64,000 nucleotides of DNA from assembly GCF_900116545.1 (NCBI RefSeq), contig NZ_FPCK01000003.1:496001-560000 (forward strand). Direction: 5' to 3'. A program made the position numbers and the translations under genes. How positions within the stretch are numbered: position 1 is the first letter of the stretch; each line of letters begins with the position of its first letter. Of this stretch, positions 18,258-26,118 are shown piece by piece. This DNA comes from Devosia crocina (lineage in GTDB: Bacteria > Pseudomonadota > Alphaproteobacteria > Rhizobiales > Devosiaceae). The notes beneath the pieces were generated by a model that did not search any database, was not told the DNA's origin, and was given only the letters and a program-made list of their open reading frames with translations.

Positions 18258-19451
18258 ATGACTGTTACCACCACCATTTCGAGCCTTGGCCATAGGGGCG
18301 AGGGCATTGCCCACCTCGAGGGCCAGCGTGTCTTTGTGCCCTTCGCCCTTCCGGGTGAGCGCGTCGCCATCACCCTCGAAAAGGACCGCGGCACCCTTGT
18401 CGACGTGCTCGACCCCGCCCCTGAGCGGGCAGTGCCCTTTTGCCCCCATTTCGGTATCTGCGGCGGCTGCCAGCTTCAGCACATTGCGCCCGATGCCTAC
18501 CGGGCTTTCAAGACCAGCCTCGTGGAAATGCCGCTCCAACAGGCCGGGCTCGAGGCCAAACTTGAGCGCTTCATTTCCGCGGGCGGGGCGGGTCGCCGGC
18601 GTGCGACACTCCATGCGCGCAAGGATGCGGCCGGCTATATGCGGGCCCGCAGCCACGAGCTGCTCGACCTCGATGTTTGTCCCATTCTCGTGCCGGCGCT
18701 TAAGCCCGCGCCCGCCATTGCGCGGGCGATCGGAGCGGTGCTGGGCGAGTGCGACGTCAGTTTCACCGCCACCGATACCGGCATCGATGTCGCAGTGCGC
18801 AGCGCCATCAAGGGCGCGAAGGGCGACCGCCTCGTGCCGCTTGCCAACCAGTTTCGCCTTGCCCGGCTCGCCTTCAATGGAGAGATGCTTTTTCTCGCGC
18901 AAATGCCGCGCGTCACCATGGGCAAGGCCAGTGTGGAACTGCCCACCAGCTCTTTTCTCCAGGCAACGGCCGAGGCCGAAGCGGTGCTCGGCGCCTATGT
19001 TCAGGAACAGGTCGGCAAAGCCAAATCGGTCGCCGACCTTTTCTGCGGCATCGGCCCATTTGCCCTGCGCCTTGCCGAACAGCGTCGGGTCCTCGCCTTT
19101 GACAGCGACAAGGCTGGCATAGCTGCGCTCGACAAGGCGCGTCGCTTCACCAAGGGCATTCGCGAAGTGACCGCCAAATCGCGTGACCTCTTCCGCGATC
19201 CCCTCACCCGGTTCGAGCTGAGCTTTGATGCGGTCGTGCTCGATCCGCCGCGCGCCGGCGCCGAGGCCCAGGTGCGCGAATTGGCCAAGTCAAAGGTCGG
19301 CACGGTGGTCATGGTGGCGTGCGACGCCCGCACTTTTGCGCGCGATGCCGCGATCCTGGTGTCTGCCGGATACACTCTGAGCGATCTCGTTGCGGTCGAC
19401 CAGTTCACCCAATCCACGCATATCGAAATTGCTGCCACATTTCGCCGCTAG
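18258..19451 (+). CDS. Class I SAM-dependent RNA methyltransferase (TrmA/RlmD family)
   Basis: Makes 5-methyluridine in tRNA or rRNA. 397 residues: an N-terminal TRAM-like domain, a four-cysteine iron-sulfur motif (CPHFGICGGCQLQHI plus a later 'DVCP'), an SAM-binding motif 'VADLFCGIGPFALRLA', the substrate motif 'VLDPPRAGAEAQV', the catalytic Cys355 in 'MVACDARTFARD', and the C-terminal base in 'STHIEIAATF'. The usual SCNPxTxARD is changed to ACDARTFARD, a common alphaproteobacterial variant. Whether the target is 23S U1939 (RlmD-like) or another site cannot be read. Confidence 0.92.
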   Translation: MTVTTTISSLGHRGEGIAHLEGQRVFVPFALPGERVAITLEKDRGTLVDVLDPAPERAVPFCPHFGICGGCQLQHIAPDAYRAFKTSLVEMPLQQAGLEAKLERFISAGGAGRRRATLHARKDAAGYMRARSHELLDLDVCPILVPALKPAPAIARAIGAVLGECDVSFTATDTGIDVAVRSAIKGAKGDRLVPLANQFRLARLAFNGEMLFLAQMPRVTMGKASVELPTSSFLQATAEAEAVLGAYVQEQVGKAKSVADLFCGIGPFALRLAEQRRVLAFDSDKAGIAALDKARRFTKGIREVTAKSRDLFRDPLTRFELSFDAVVLDPPRAGAEAQVRELAKSKVGTVVMVACDARTFARDAAILVSAGYTLSDLVAVDQFTQSTHIEIAATFRR

Positions 19452-19559
19452 GGTTGATGAGTTCGGCACGCAACCTTGGCTGGAGCGCTGCGTTGCCATT
19501 TCATCATGCAAATAGAGAGCGACTTCGCTGGGCGGACGTTGTCGCGTGGAGTATTGACT

Positions 19560-19952
19560 ATGCATACCATGAAAATGACCCTGGCCATTGGCGCCCTCTG
19601 TGCTGCCGCAGCCCTTCCCGTTGTCGCAGCTCCGGGCGCCGCTAATCCCAACGGGACCTTTGTCGACAGCTACGGTACATCCTTCGAATTCTCCCTGTGC
19701 GGCGATGGTACCGCCCTTTGCGGCGTTCTGACCAATCTCGAAGGCCAGTCCGCAACCGAGGAAAACCTCGCTTATGTCGGCCAGCAGGTGATGCAGGCTG
19801 AGCAGGTTGCCCCCAATGAATGGAAGGGCGCCCTTGATGCAGGTGGCATCAGCGCTGAGGCCACCATCACCATGACAGGCCCCGATACGATCGACATCCA
19901 AGGGTGCCGCGCCGCCATTCTCTGCCAGACCCTGACCTATACCCGCGCCTGA
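19560..19952 (+). CDS. Secreted DUF2147-like protein
   Basis: 130 residues with a signal peptide (MKMTLAIGALCAAAALPVVAA, likely cleaved near residue 24). The mature part has the DUF2147 beta-rich pattern: 'GTFVDSYGTSFEFSLCGDGTALCGVLTNL' and the C-terminal 'IDIQGCRAAILCQTLTYTR', with the paired cysteines typical of the family. Function unknown in the family; periplasmic. GGAG lies before the ATG at 19560; ATG at 19569 is also possible. Confidence 0.8.
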   Translation: MHTMKMTLAIGALCAAAALPVVAAPGAANPNGTFVDSYGTSFEFSLCGDGTALCGVLTNLEGQSATEENLAYVGQQVMQAEQVAPNEWKGALDAGGISAEATITMTGPDTIDIQGCRAAILCQTLTYTRA

Positions 19953-19962
19953 TTGCGGTGAC

Positions 19963-19996
19963 AAAAAAACCCCGGGCTATCGGCCCGGGGTTTTTG
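19963..19996. terminator. Bidirectional terminator
   Basis: AAACCCCGGGC-type stem of 11 bp with a short loop, A-run on one side and T-run on the other. It lies between convergent genes (DUF2147 protein and the isomerase-like gene). Confidence 0.9.
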
Positions 19997-19998
19997 TT

Positions 19999-20823
19999 TC
20001 AGCAAACGGTGGCGACTCGGTCCTTGATCACGGCAAGCACTTCATCGCCCGGGCGCTTCCACCAATTGTCCTGGGAAAAGATCTCGACCTCCTGCGGGCC
20101 GAAGAAGCCGGCATCCTCGATCATCTTGCGGATGGCGGGAAGGTCGATAACCCCGTCTCCCATCATGCCGCGGTCGAGCAACATGTCCTTGGTCGGCACG
20201 AGCCAGTCGCAGATGTGGTGAGCAAAGATGCGCTTCATGCGGCCGGCGCGCGCGATGGCTTGCGCGAGCTTGGGATCCCACCAGACGTGGTAGACGTCGA
20301 TAGCAACGCCAACAGTTTCCCCCAGATCCTCGCAGATATCGAGCGCCTGATCGATCGTGTTTACGCAAGCGCGGTCGGCCGCATACATCGGGTGCAGGGG
20401 CTCGATGGCGATCTTGACGCCCGAGGCCTTGGCATGGGGCAGCATGGCAGCGATCCCGTCGCTGACCATTTTTCGCGCGCCCGGCAGGTCCTTCGAAGAG
20501 CCGGGGAGGCCGCCGACCACAAGCACGAGGCAATCGGCACTAAGCGCCGCAGCCTCGTCGATGGCGCGCAGATTGTCGTCAATCTGCTTCTGCCGGCCTT
20601 CGGCGGTTTCGGCCGGAAACATGCCGCCGCGGCAGACGCCGGTCACCTGCAGCTTGTTTTCCCGCACGATGCGCGCCGCTTCATCAAGCCCGATGGCCGC
20701 GATCTGGTCGCGCCAGGGGGAGATGGCGGTGATGCCGGCCTTGAGGCACCCGTCGACGGCTTCGGCAAAACCCCATTGCTGGCGGGTCGTGGCGAGATTG
20801 AGCGAGATTTTCCGTTCGGTCAT
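19999..20823 (-). CDS. Sugar phosphate isomerase/epimerase-like TIM-barrel protein
   Basis: 274 residues of the xylose isomerase-like (AP endonuclease 2) superfamily. Metal-ligand positions of these barrels are visible: Glu in 'IAIEPLHPMY', Asp and His in 'VAIDVYHVWWD', His in 'FAHHICDW' and Glu in 'VEIFSQ'. Such enzymes isomerise or epimerise sugars or keto-sugars. Its start overlaps the DUF993 gene stop by four bases (ATGA), so both are made together. It is the last gene of a leftward operon with a Gfo/Idh/MocA dehydrogenase. Substrate unknown. Confidence 0.85.
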   Translation of the reverse strand: MTERKISLNLATTRQQWGFAEAVDGCLKAGITAISPWRDQIAAIGLDEAARIVRENKLQVTGVCRGGMFPAETAEGRQKQIDDNLRAIDEAAALSADCLVLVVGGLPGSSKDLPGARKMVSDGIAAMLPHAKASGVKIAIEPLHPMYAADRACVNTIDQALDICEDLGETVGVAIDVYHVWWDPKLAQAIARAGRMKRIFAHHICDWLVPTKDMLLDRGMMGDGVIDLPAIRKMIEDAGFFGPQEVEIFSQDNWWKRPGDEVLAVIKDRVATVC

Positions 20824-21989
20824 GCTGGCACTCCATTGACCTGCAACACGGCCTTCATGCGCGCCGTGGCGAGGTCCGGATCGGCCAGAACACGCGCCTT
20901 GTCGGCAAGGCGGAAAAGTTCGCTCAGATGCTGGACCGAACGGGTCGACTGCTGGCCGCCGATCATCTGGAAATGGTCCTGGAGGCCATTGAGATAGGCG
21001 AGGAAGACGACGCCGGTCTTGTAGAACCGGGTCGGGGCAGCAAAGATATGCCGGCTCAATGGCACGGTCGGCTCGAGGATATCGAAGAACTCTTGCGTGT
21101 TGCCGCGGCCGAGAGCGGCAAGGCCCGCCGAAGCTGCCGGCGCGATGGCATCGAAAATGCCAAGCAGGGCGTGGGAATAGCCTTGATCATCGCCCGCGAT
21201 CAGTTCGGCATAGTTGAAATCGTCGCCGGTATACATTTTGACGTTTGCCGGCAGGCGGCGGCGCATGGCGATTTCCTTCTCGGCGGAGAGGAGAGAAATC
21301 TTGATGCCGTCGACCTTTTCGGCATTGGCGGCAATGACGTCGAGGCAGACATCCATGGCCTTGTCATGGTCGATATCGCCCCAATAGCCCTGAAGCGCCG
21401 GATCGAACATTTCGCCCAGCCAATGCATGATGACGGGTTGCTTGACCTGGGAAAGGACGTGCCCATAGACGCGGGCATAGTCGTCCGGCGACTTGGCAGA
21501 CGCAGCAAGGGCGCGGCTCGCCATGAGAATGACACGGCCGCCTTCGCCTTCGACGAAGCCGACCTGCTCGTCATAGGCCTTGATGATGTCGTCGATGGTC
21601 ACATCGGGACCGGGGGCCAGGTGATCGGTTCCGGCACCGTAAGCGATAAGGGAATCGTCGCGCGTTTGGGCTTCGGCCTGTGCGCGGCGGATCAATTCCT
21701 TGGCCTCTGTCCAGGTCAGGCCCATGCCGCGCTGGGCAGTGTCCATGGCTTCGGCAACACCGAGCCCGAGATCCCACATGCGGTGTCGGAATTTCAGCGT
21801 TGTGTCCCAATCGATCGCTGGGGTGAGCCAGGGATCGTTGACGGCCAGGGGATCGGCAACGACATGCGCCGCCGAATAGGCAATGCGCGGAAAGTCAGTC
21901 GCCTCGAATTTGACGAACGGGATAGGATCACCGGTCAGCGTGTAGGGCGTGATCGAGCGGTCTGGATTGGGCAGGTTGATGGTCGGCAT
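20820..21989 (-). CDS. DUF993 family protein (aldolase-like TIM barrel)
   Basis: 389 residues of the DUF993 family, related to dihydrodipicolinate synthase/NAL class I aldolases. A Schiff-base lysine candidate is Lys230 in 'VDGIKISLLS', followed by 'VKMYTGDDF', matching the GIK...GDD pattern of that superfamily. It probably cleaves or forms a carbon-carbon bond in a sugar-derived keto acid; the substrate is not known. It is translationally coupled to the isomerase-like gene and lies 251 bases downstream of the dehydrogenase gene, with palindromic repeats between them. Confidence 0.85.
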   Translation of the reverse strand: MPTINLPNPDRSITPYTLTGDPIPFVKFEATDFPRIAYSAAHVVADPLAVNDPWLTPAIDWDTTLKFRHRMWDLGLGVAEAMDTAQRGMGLTWTEAKELIRRAQAEAQTRDDSLIAYGAGTDHLAPGPDVTIDDIIKAYDEQVGFVEGEGGRVILMASRALAASAKSPDDYARVYGHVLSQVKQPVIMHWLGEMFDPALQGYWGDIDHDKAMDVCLDVIAANAEKVDGIKISLLSAEKEIAMRRRLPANVKMYTGDDFNYAELIAGDDQGYSHALLGIFDAIAPAASAGLAALGRGNTQEFFDILEPTVPLSRHIFAAPTRFYKTGVVFLAYLNGLQDHFQMIGGQQSTRSVQHLSELFRLADKARVLADPDLATARMKAVLQVNGVPA

Positions 21990-22036
21990 TTTTCTCTCCT
22001 TGCCATTCGGGCCCTGCCCTCATGGCCTTCTCCCCT

Positions 22037-22061
22037 AAAATCGCTCCACCGGAGCGATTTT
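22037..22061. terminator. Strong hairpin inside the sugar operon
   Basis: An 11-bp perfect stem (22037-22047 with 22051-22061), 3-nt loop, with A4 at one end and T4 at the other. It lies between the dehydrogenase gene and the DUF993 gene and could attenuate or end transcription between them. Confidence 0.6.
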
Positions 22062-22075
22062 GCCTGTGGCCGGGG

Positions 22076-22223
22076 CGAAGCCCCTCATCCGGCGCTGCGC
22101 GCCACCTTCTCCCCGAGCGGGAGAAGAATGGGCTGCGGCGCTGGTTCAAACTCGGTGCCCCCATTCCTCTCCCACTCGGGGAGAGGGTGGATCGGCCGGA
22201 GGCCGAGACGGGTGAGGGGGTGT
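22076..22223. repeat. Pair of REP-like palindromes in inverted orientation
   Basis: Two elements: 22076-22128, with the CCTCATCCGGCGC...GCGCCACCTTCTCCC pattern, and 22160-22223, with CTCTCCC-GGGGAGAGG and a GGGTGAGGGGG end. They face each other. The same family occurs at other intergenic sites in this window. Confidence 0.75.
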
Positions 22224-22240
22224 TTCCCGTCAGGCGCTGA

Positions 22241-23392
22241 TCAAAATTCCAGCTTTGGCACATCAAGCCAGCGGCGTTCTTCCCAGCTCTTCAAACCGAG
22301 TTCGGCCAGCTGCACGCCCTTGGCGCCGGCTTCGAGGCCATAGGGCCATGGAGCGTCTTCGGCGACGTGGCGCAGGAACATCTCCCACTGGACCTTGAAG
22401 CCATTATCGGCCGGCCAGTTGTCCGGAACCTCTTCCCAATCGTTGAAGAAGTTCATGGTCTGGGGCTGGTCTGGGTTCCAGACGGGCTTGGGCGTATTGA
22501 CGCGGTGCTGGGTCCAGCACTTGTGAAGGCCGGCCACGGCCGAGCCATGGGTGCCATCGACATGGAAGGTCACGAGATCGTCGCGGCGCACGCGGGTCGT
22601 CCAGCTCGAATTGATCTGGGCGATTACCCCGCCCTCGAGTTCGAACGTGGCATAGGCCGCATCATCGGTGTCGGCCTTGTAGCGCTTGCCGTTCTCGTCG
22701 ACACGCTCGGGAATGTGGGTGGCACCAAGGCACGAGACGGCCTGCACCTCGCCAAAGAGATTGTCGAGCACATAGCGCCAGTGGCAGAGCATATCGAGAA
22801 TGATGCCGCCGCCATCGGCCTTGCGATAGTTCCAGGATGGACGCTGCGCCTTCTGCCAGTCGCCTTCGAAGACCCAATAGCCGAACTCGCCACGCACCGA
22901 CAGGATATCGCCGAAGAAGCCGGAATCTTTGAGCATCTTGATCTTCATGAGACCGGGCAGAAACAGCTTGTCCTGCACCACGCCATGCTTGAGACCGGAA
23001 GCGCGGGCCGTCTTTGCCAGGTTCACCGCGACGTCGAGGTCGTCTGAAGTCGGCTTTTCGCAGTAAACGTTCTTGCCTGCAGCGAGTGCCTTTTCGAGAA
23101 GGCCGGCGCGCATCAGCGTGGTGCCGGCGTCGAAAAAGATCGTGTCGTCGGGATTGGCAAGAGCTGCGTCGAGGTCCGAACTCCAGCGCGCGATATTGTG
23201 CTTCTTGGCAAGCCGCTCGATCTTGTCGGGGTCGCGGCCAACGATGATCGGATCAACCACAAGGCGATCGCCATTCGAGAGCGTGATGCCACCCTGGTCG
23301 CGAATCGCCAGGATCGAGCGCACCAGATGCTGGTTGTAGCCCATGCGTCCGGTGACGCCATGCATGATGATGCCGATGCGTTGTTCTGCCAT
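22241..23392 (-). CDS. Gfo/Idh/MocA family oxidoreductase
   Basis: NAD(P)-dependent sugar or cyclitol dehydrogenase, 383 residues. An N-terminal Rossmann domain (RIGIIMHGVTGRMGYNQHLVRSI) is followed by the family hallmark 'VYCEKPTSDD' (EKP) and a C-terminal alpha/beta domain with 'RPSWNYRKADGGGIILDMLCHWRYVLDNLFG'. It is the first gene of an operon with DUF993 and isomerase-like genes, which suggests oxidation of a sugar followed by isomerisation and cleavage. A 16-bp palindromic operator lies just upstream of its start. Confidence 0.9.
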   Translation of the reverse strand: MAEQRIGIIMHGVTGRMGYNQHLVRSILAIRDQGGITLSNGDRLVVDPIIVGRDPDKIERLAKKHNIARWSSDLDAALANPDDTIFFDAGTTLMRAGLLEKALAAGKNVYCEKPTSDDLDVAVNLAKTARASGLKHGVVQDKLFLPGLMKIKMLKDSGFFGDILSVRGEFGYWVFEGDWQKAQRPSWNYRKADGGGIILDMLCHWRYVLDNLFGEVQAVSCLGATHIPERVDENGKRYKADTDDAAYATFELEGGVIAQINSSWTTRVRRDDLVTFHVDGTHGSAVAGLHKCWTQHRVNTPKPVWNPDQPQTMNFFNDWEEVPDNWPADNGFKVQWEMFLRHVAEDAPWPYGLEAGAKGVQLAELGLKSWEERRWLDVPKLEF

Positions 23393-23419
23393 ATGCTCCT
23401 CCGTCCGCCCCTTCGCGGT

Positions 23420-23435
23420 GTAACTGATTAGTTAC
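23420..23435. promoter_or_regulatory. Palindromic operator upstream of the Gfo/Idh/MocA gene
   Basis: GTAACT-GATT-AGTTAC: perfect 6-bp arms with a 4-base centre, 28 bases before the start codon. The 9-mer TAGTTACTT that overlaps its right arm recurs at 24348-24356, in the tauE/tctC divergent region. The regulator is unknown (LacI or GntR type would fit). Confidence 0.55.
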
Positions 23436-23481
23436 TTACTACACATGAGGCAGAGCGGGCGTCAAGCGGGCTGATGCGGCG

Positions 23482-24228
23482 TTAGATCCCGATCACCATC
23501 TTGAGACCCATGAGACCGAGGAAAATCAGGATCATCCGGTCGAAAGCCTTGCGGCTCAATTTTCCTGCCAGCATCTGCCCCACGGGCATGAAAACCAGGA
23601 TCGGTATCATGGCAATGATCGCCTCGAGCACCCATTCCCACTCCATGATTCCGGCAAGGATCAGCGAAGGCAGCTGCACGAGACCCAAGACCAGAAACAT
23701 GGCGGAAACCGCATAGACATGCACTTGGCGATCGAGGCCCATGGCGTGGATGAATGTCACCCCGATCGGTGCTGAAATGCCTGTTGCCCCTTGGCAGACT
23801 CCACTGCCGAAGCCGGTAAAAGGTCCCATTCGCCGGGCTGCTCGGGGTCCCACGGTCACATGAGGCCGGGCGATTTTGATCACGAAGTAAACCAGCAGCA
23901 GGATCCCGAGCGAGAGCACCAGCGCACGCTCGGAGAGATTGGCGAGCAACACTGTGCCGAGCACCACACCAAGTCCTCCGGCCACCAGGAACCAAGGCAT
24001 GAAGCGCATGCTCTCCTCCCGGGCGGCGGCGCGGAACTGCCATATCTGCATGCTGTTGGTCAGCACCTGGGTGATCGCCATGATCCCCACCGCGTGCTGG
24101 AGGCCGAAAGCAGTGGTGAGCACGGGAAGCGCCACGAGCGGCAGCCCCATGCCTGTTGCGCCCTTGACGATCGCTCCGGCGGCCAGGGCCAACCCCATCA
24201 CGAGCCAACGCGTCAGATCGAAATCCAT
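23482..24228 (-). CDS. TauE/SafE family permease (predicted sulfite or organic-acid exporter)
   Basis: 248-residue membrane protein with about eight helices and the TauE/SafE inverted-repeat hallmarks 'GAIVKGATGMGLPLVALPVL' near the N-terminus and 'GFGSGVCQGATGISAPIGVTFI' in the second half. The family moves sulfite, sulfoacetate or other organic anions, usually outwards. The ATG at 24228 has GGAGGGG upstream; the longer reading to 24291 is not supported. It lies upstream of the sugar operon and divergent from tctC; the substrate is unknown. Confidence 0.85.
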   Translation of the reverse strand: MDFDLTRWLVMGLALAAGAIVKGATGMGLPLVALPVLTTAFGLQHAVGIMAITQVLTNSMQIWQFRAAAREESMRFMPWFLVAGGLGVVLGTVLLANLSERALVLSLGILLLVYFVIKIARPHVTVGPRAARRMGPFTGFGSGVCQGATGISAPIGVTFIHAMGLDRQVHVYAVSAMFLVLGLVQLPSLILAGIMEWEWVLEAIIAMIPILVFMPVGQMLAGKLSRKAFDRMILIFLGLMGLKMVIGI

Positions 24229-24448
24229 TCTGCCCCTCCATCCGCACGATCCGGTTCCCCTTCGGATCCGGCGTCCAGCGATACAGCGCAAGTGGCTCGG
24301 GTTAAACCGCTTTCTTTCCCGCTGAGCTGCCCCAACTCCTCACCGCCTAGTTACTTCTGGCTTGACAGTCTCGCAGCCGCGCCGCAGTCTCACCCCCGTG
24401 CCGAGGGTCCAGCAGAGGATCCCGGCGCCGCACAAGGGAGGATGGACG

Positions 24449-25498
24449 ATGCACAAATTGCGTTTCGTCCTGGCAACGGGAGCATCGCTCCTGGTGTTGG
24501 GATCTACTTTGACTATCGCTCAGGATGCTGCCGCCGAATGGAAGCCCGACCGGCCGATCAACCTGATCGTGCCATGGGGTGCCGGCGGCTCCACCGATCA
24601 GGTCACCCGCGTCACCGCGCCGATCCTTGCCGAAGCGCTCGGGGTCGATGTGGTCGTGGTCAACCAGCCGGGTGCCTCGGGCGCCATCGGAACGCAGGAA
24701 GTGCTCAACGCCCCGCGTGACGGCTATACCTGGACCGCCAACGCCATTGCCAACAACGCGACCTATTCGGTGTCCGGCCTCTTGCCCGATACCGATATCG
24801 ACGATTGGCACATCTACCTTTCGGTCGCCAATGTGCCGGTGGTTTCCGTGCCGGCCGACAGCGAGTTCGAGGATTTCGGACAGCTTCTCGAAGCGTTCAA
24901 GACGCGCGGTGCTCAGATCAGCGTTGCTACGGCTGGCGTGACCTCCTCGGGTGGCACCGCGATCGCTTCGCTTAGCGGCGCTGCCGATAATTTCGACTAC
25001 AACATGATCACCTATGATGGCGGCGGGCCGGCGGCCATCGCCACCGCATCGGGCGAAGCCATGGTCACGACCCAGCTCGCCGTGGAACAGACTGAATTGA
25101 TCCGCGGTGGCCGCCTCAAGGCGCTGGCCGTGCTTTCCGACCAGCCGCTGGTGCTCGAAGGCGTCGACCCCATCCCGCCGGTCACCCAGTGGCTGCCGGA
25201 AAAGGACCTCGCGCCCGATTATTTCGGCATCTTCATCCCGCGGGGCGTGCCCGACGAGGTGATCGCCACAATGGACCGTATCTGGGCCGAAGAGGTGATG
25301 AACTCCGAGGCGCTCCAGACCTATGCCGAAACGTTTGGTGCCGTTTTCGCGCCGTCCTTCGGCGCCGAGGCGCGGGCCAATGCCATGCCCGTCGTGATTC
25401 TCGAGGCCTGTTCTTCGGTCACCCGTGGCGAGGCGGTCAACGACCCATCGACTATCGGCATCGACTGCGAAACGCTTACCGAAGTCGCAGCACAATAA
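24449..25498 (+). CDS. tctC: Tripartite tricarboxylate transporter substrate-binding protein
   Basis: Periplasmic binding protein of the TTT family, 349 residues, with a signal peptide ending near 'TIAQDAAA'. Family motifs: 'RPINLIVPWGAGGSTDQVTR' at the start of the mature protein and 'VVVVNQPGASGAIGTQEV'. These capture carboxylates such as citrate or aromatic acids for TctAB. GGGAGGAT precedes the ATG. First gene of tctC-tctB-tctA. A perfect stem-loop follows the stop. The ligand cannot be predicted. Confidence 0.93.
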   Translation: MHKLRFVLATGASLLVLGSTLTIAQDAAAEWKPDRPINLIVPWGAGGSTDQVTRVTAPILAEALGVDVVVVNQPGASGAIGTQEVLNAPRDGYTWTANAIANNATYSVSGLLPDTDIDDWHIYLSVANVPVVSVPADSEFEDFGQLLEAFKTRGAQISVATAGVTSSGGTAIASLSGAADNFDYNMITYDGGGPAAIATASGEAMVTTQLAVEQTELIRGGRLKALAVLSDQPLVLEGVDPIPPVTQWLPEKDLAPDYFGIFIPRGVPDEVIATMDRIWAEEVMNSEALQTYAETFGAVFAPSFGAEARANAMPVVILEACSSVTRGEAVNDPSTIGIDCETLTEVAAQ

Positions 25499-25505
25499 AG
25501 CGATG

Positions 25506-25531
25506 GGGCTGTCCGGCATGCCGGACAGCCC
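25506..25531. terminator. Perfect 26-nt palindrome between tctC and tctB
   Basis: A 12-13 bp self-complementary stem 8 bases after the tctC stop. As in other binding-protein operons, it probably stabilises the tctC message and lowers read-through, so the binding protein is made in excess of the permease. Confidence 0.75.
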
Positions 25532-25552
25532 GTTTAACCCTCTGGATACGCC

Positions 25553-26107
25553 ATGACAGATCTGCCCCAGTCGCCTCAGGTGCCCACACCCACCGATGAC
25601 GACGCCAATCCCGCCATGATCAAGGCAGACCTCCTGGCAGGCCTGATCTTCATTGTTCTCGGTGTCGCCGTCTTTTATGGCGCCTGGACCATGGACCGGC
25701 TCGAAGTCCGGCGCATCCAGCCACTGACCATTCCGGGTCTTGTGCCGGGCATGTTGAGCCTGGCGCTCACCGTCTGCGGCGTCGTTCTGACCCTGCGCTC
25801 GCTTCGCCAATCCATGCCCGGTGATTGGCAGTTCCTGGGCCAGGCCATTCTGTCGGGCGCCACAGGACGGGCCATGGTCGTGATGGCGCTTGCTCTCGTT
25901 TATACTCTGGGACTCGTCGGCACGCTCCCCTTCTGGGCCGCGACCTTCCTGTTCGTCTTCGCCTTCATCATGGTGTTCGAGTGCTGGCTGGCCGAGCCGC
26001 GAAAGCCCATTCTGCCGTCGCTGCTCTGGGCCCTCGGGATTGCCGTTGTGACCTCTGCCACCGTGACGCTGGTGTTTGAACGCGTCTTTCTCGTTCGCTT
26101 GCCCTGA
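25553..26107 (+). CDS. tctB: Tripartite tricarboxylate transporter small permease TctB
   Basis: 184 residues with four transmembrane helices (about 29-48, 66-85, 104-142 as a pair, 152-172), the DUF1468/TctB pattern. The family is the small membrane subunit that pairs with TctA. A cytoplasmic N-terminal extension of 20 residues rich in Pro, Asp and Gln precedes the first helix. Sits between tctC and tctA, with a short gap to each. Confidence 0.9.
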   Translation: MTDLPQSPQVPTPTDDDANPAMIKADLLAGLIFIVLGVAVFYGAWTMDRLEVRRIQPLTIPGLVPGMLSLALTVCGVVLTLRSLRQSMPGDWQFLGQAILSGATGRAMVVMALALVYTLGLVGTLPFWAATFLFVFAFIMVFECWLAEPRKPILPSLLWALGIAVVTSATVTLVFERVFLVRLP

Positions 26108-26118
26108 GGGAGACGCAT

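Noticed and set aside
24362..24390. TTGACA as a -35 element for tctC
   Set aside because: No convincing -10 at the right spacing, so not listed as a promoter.
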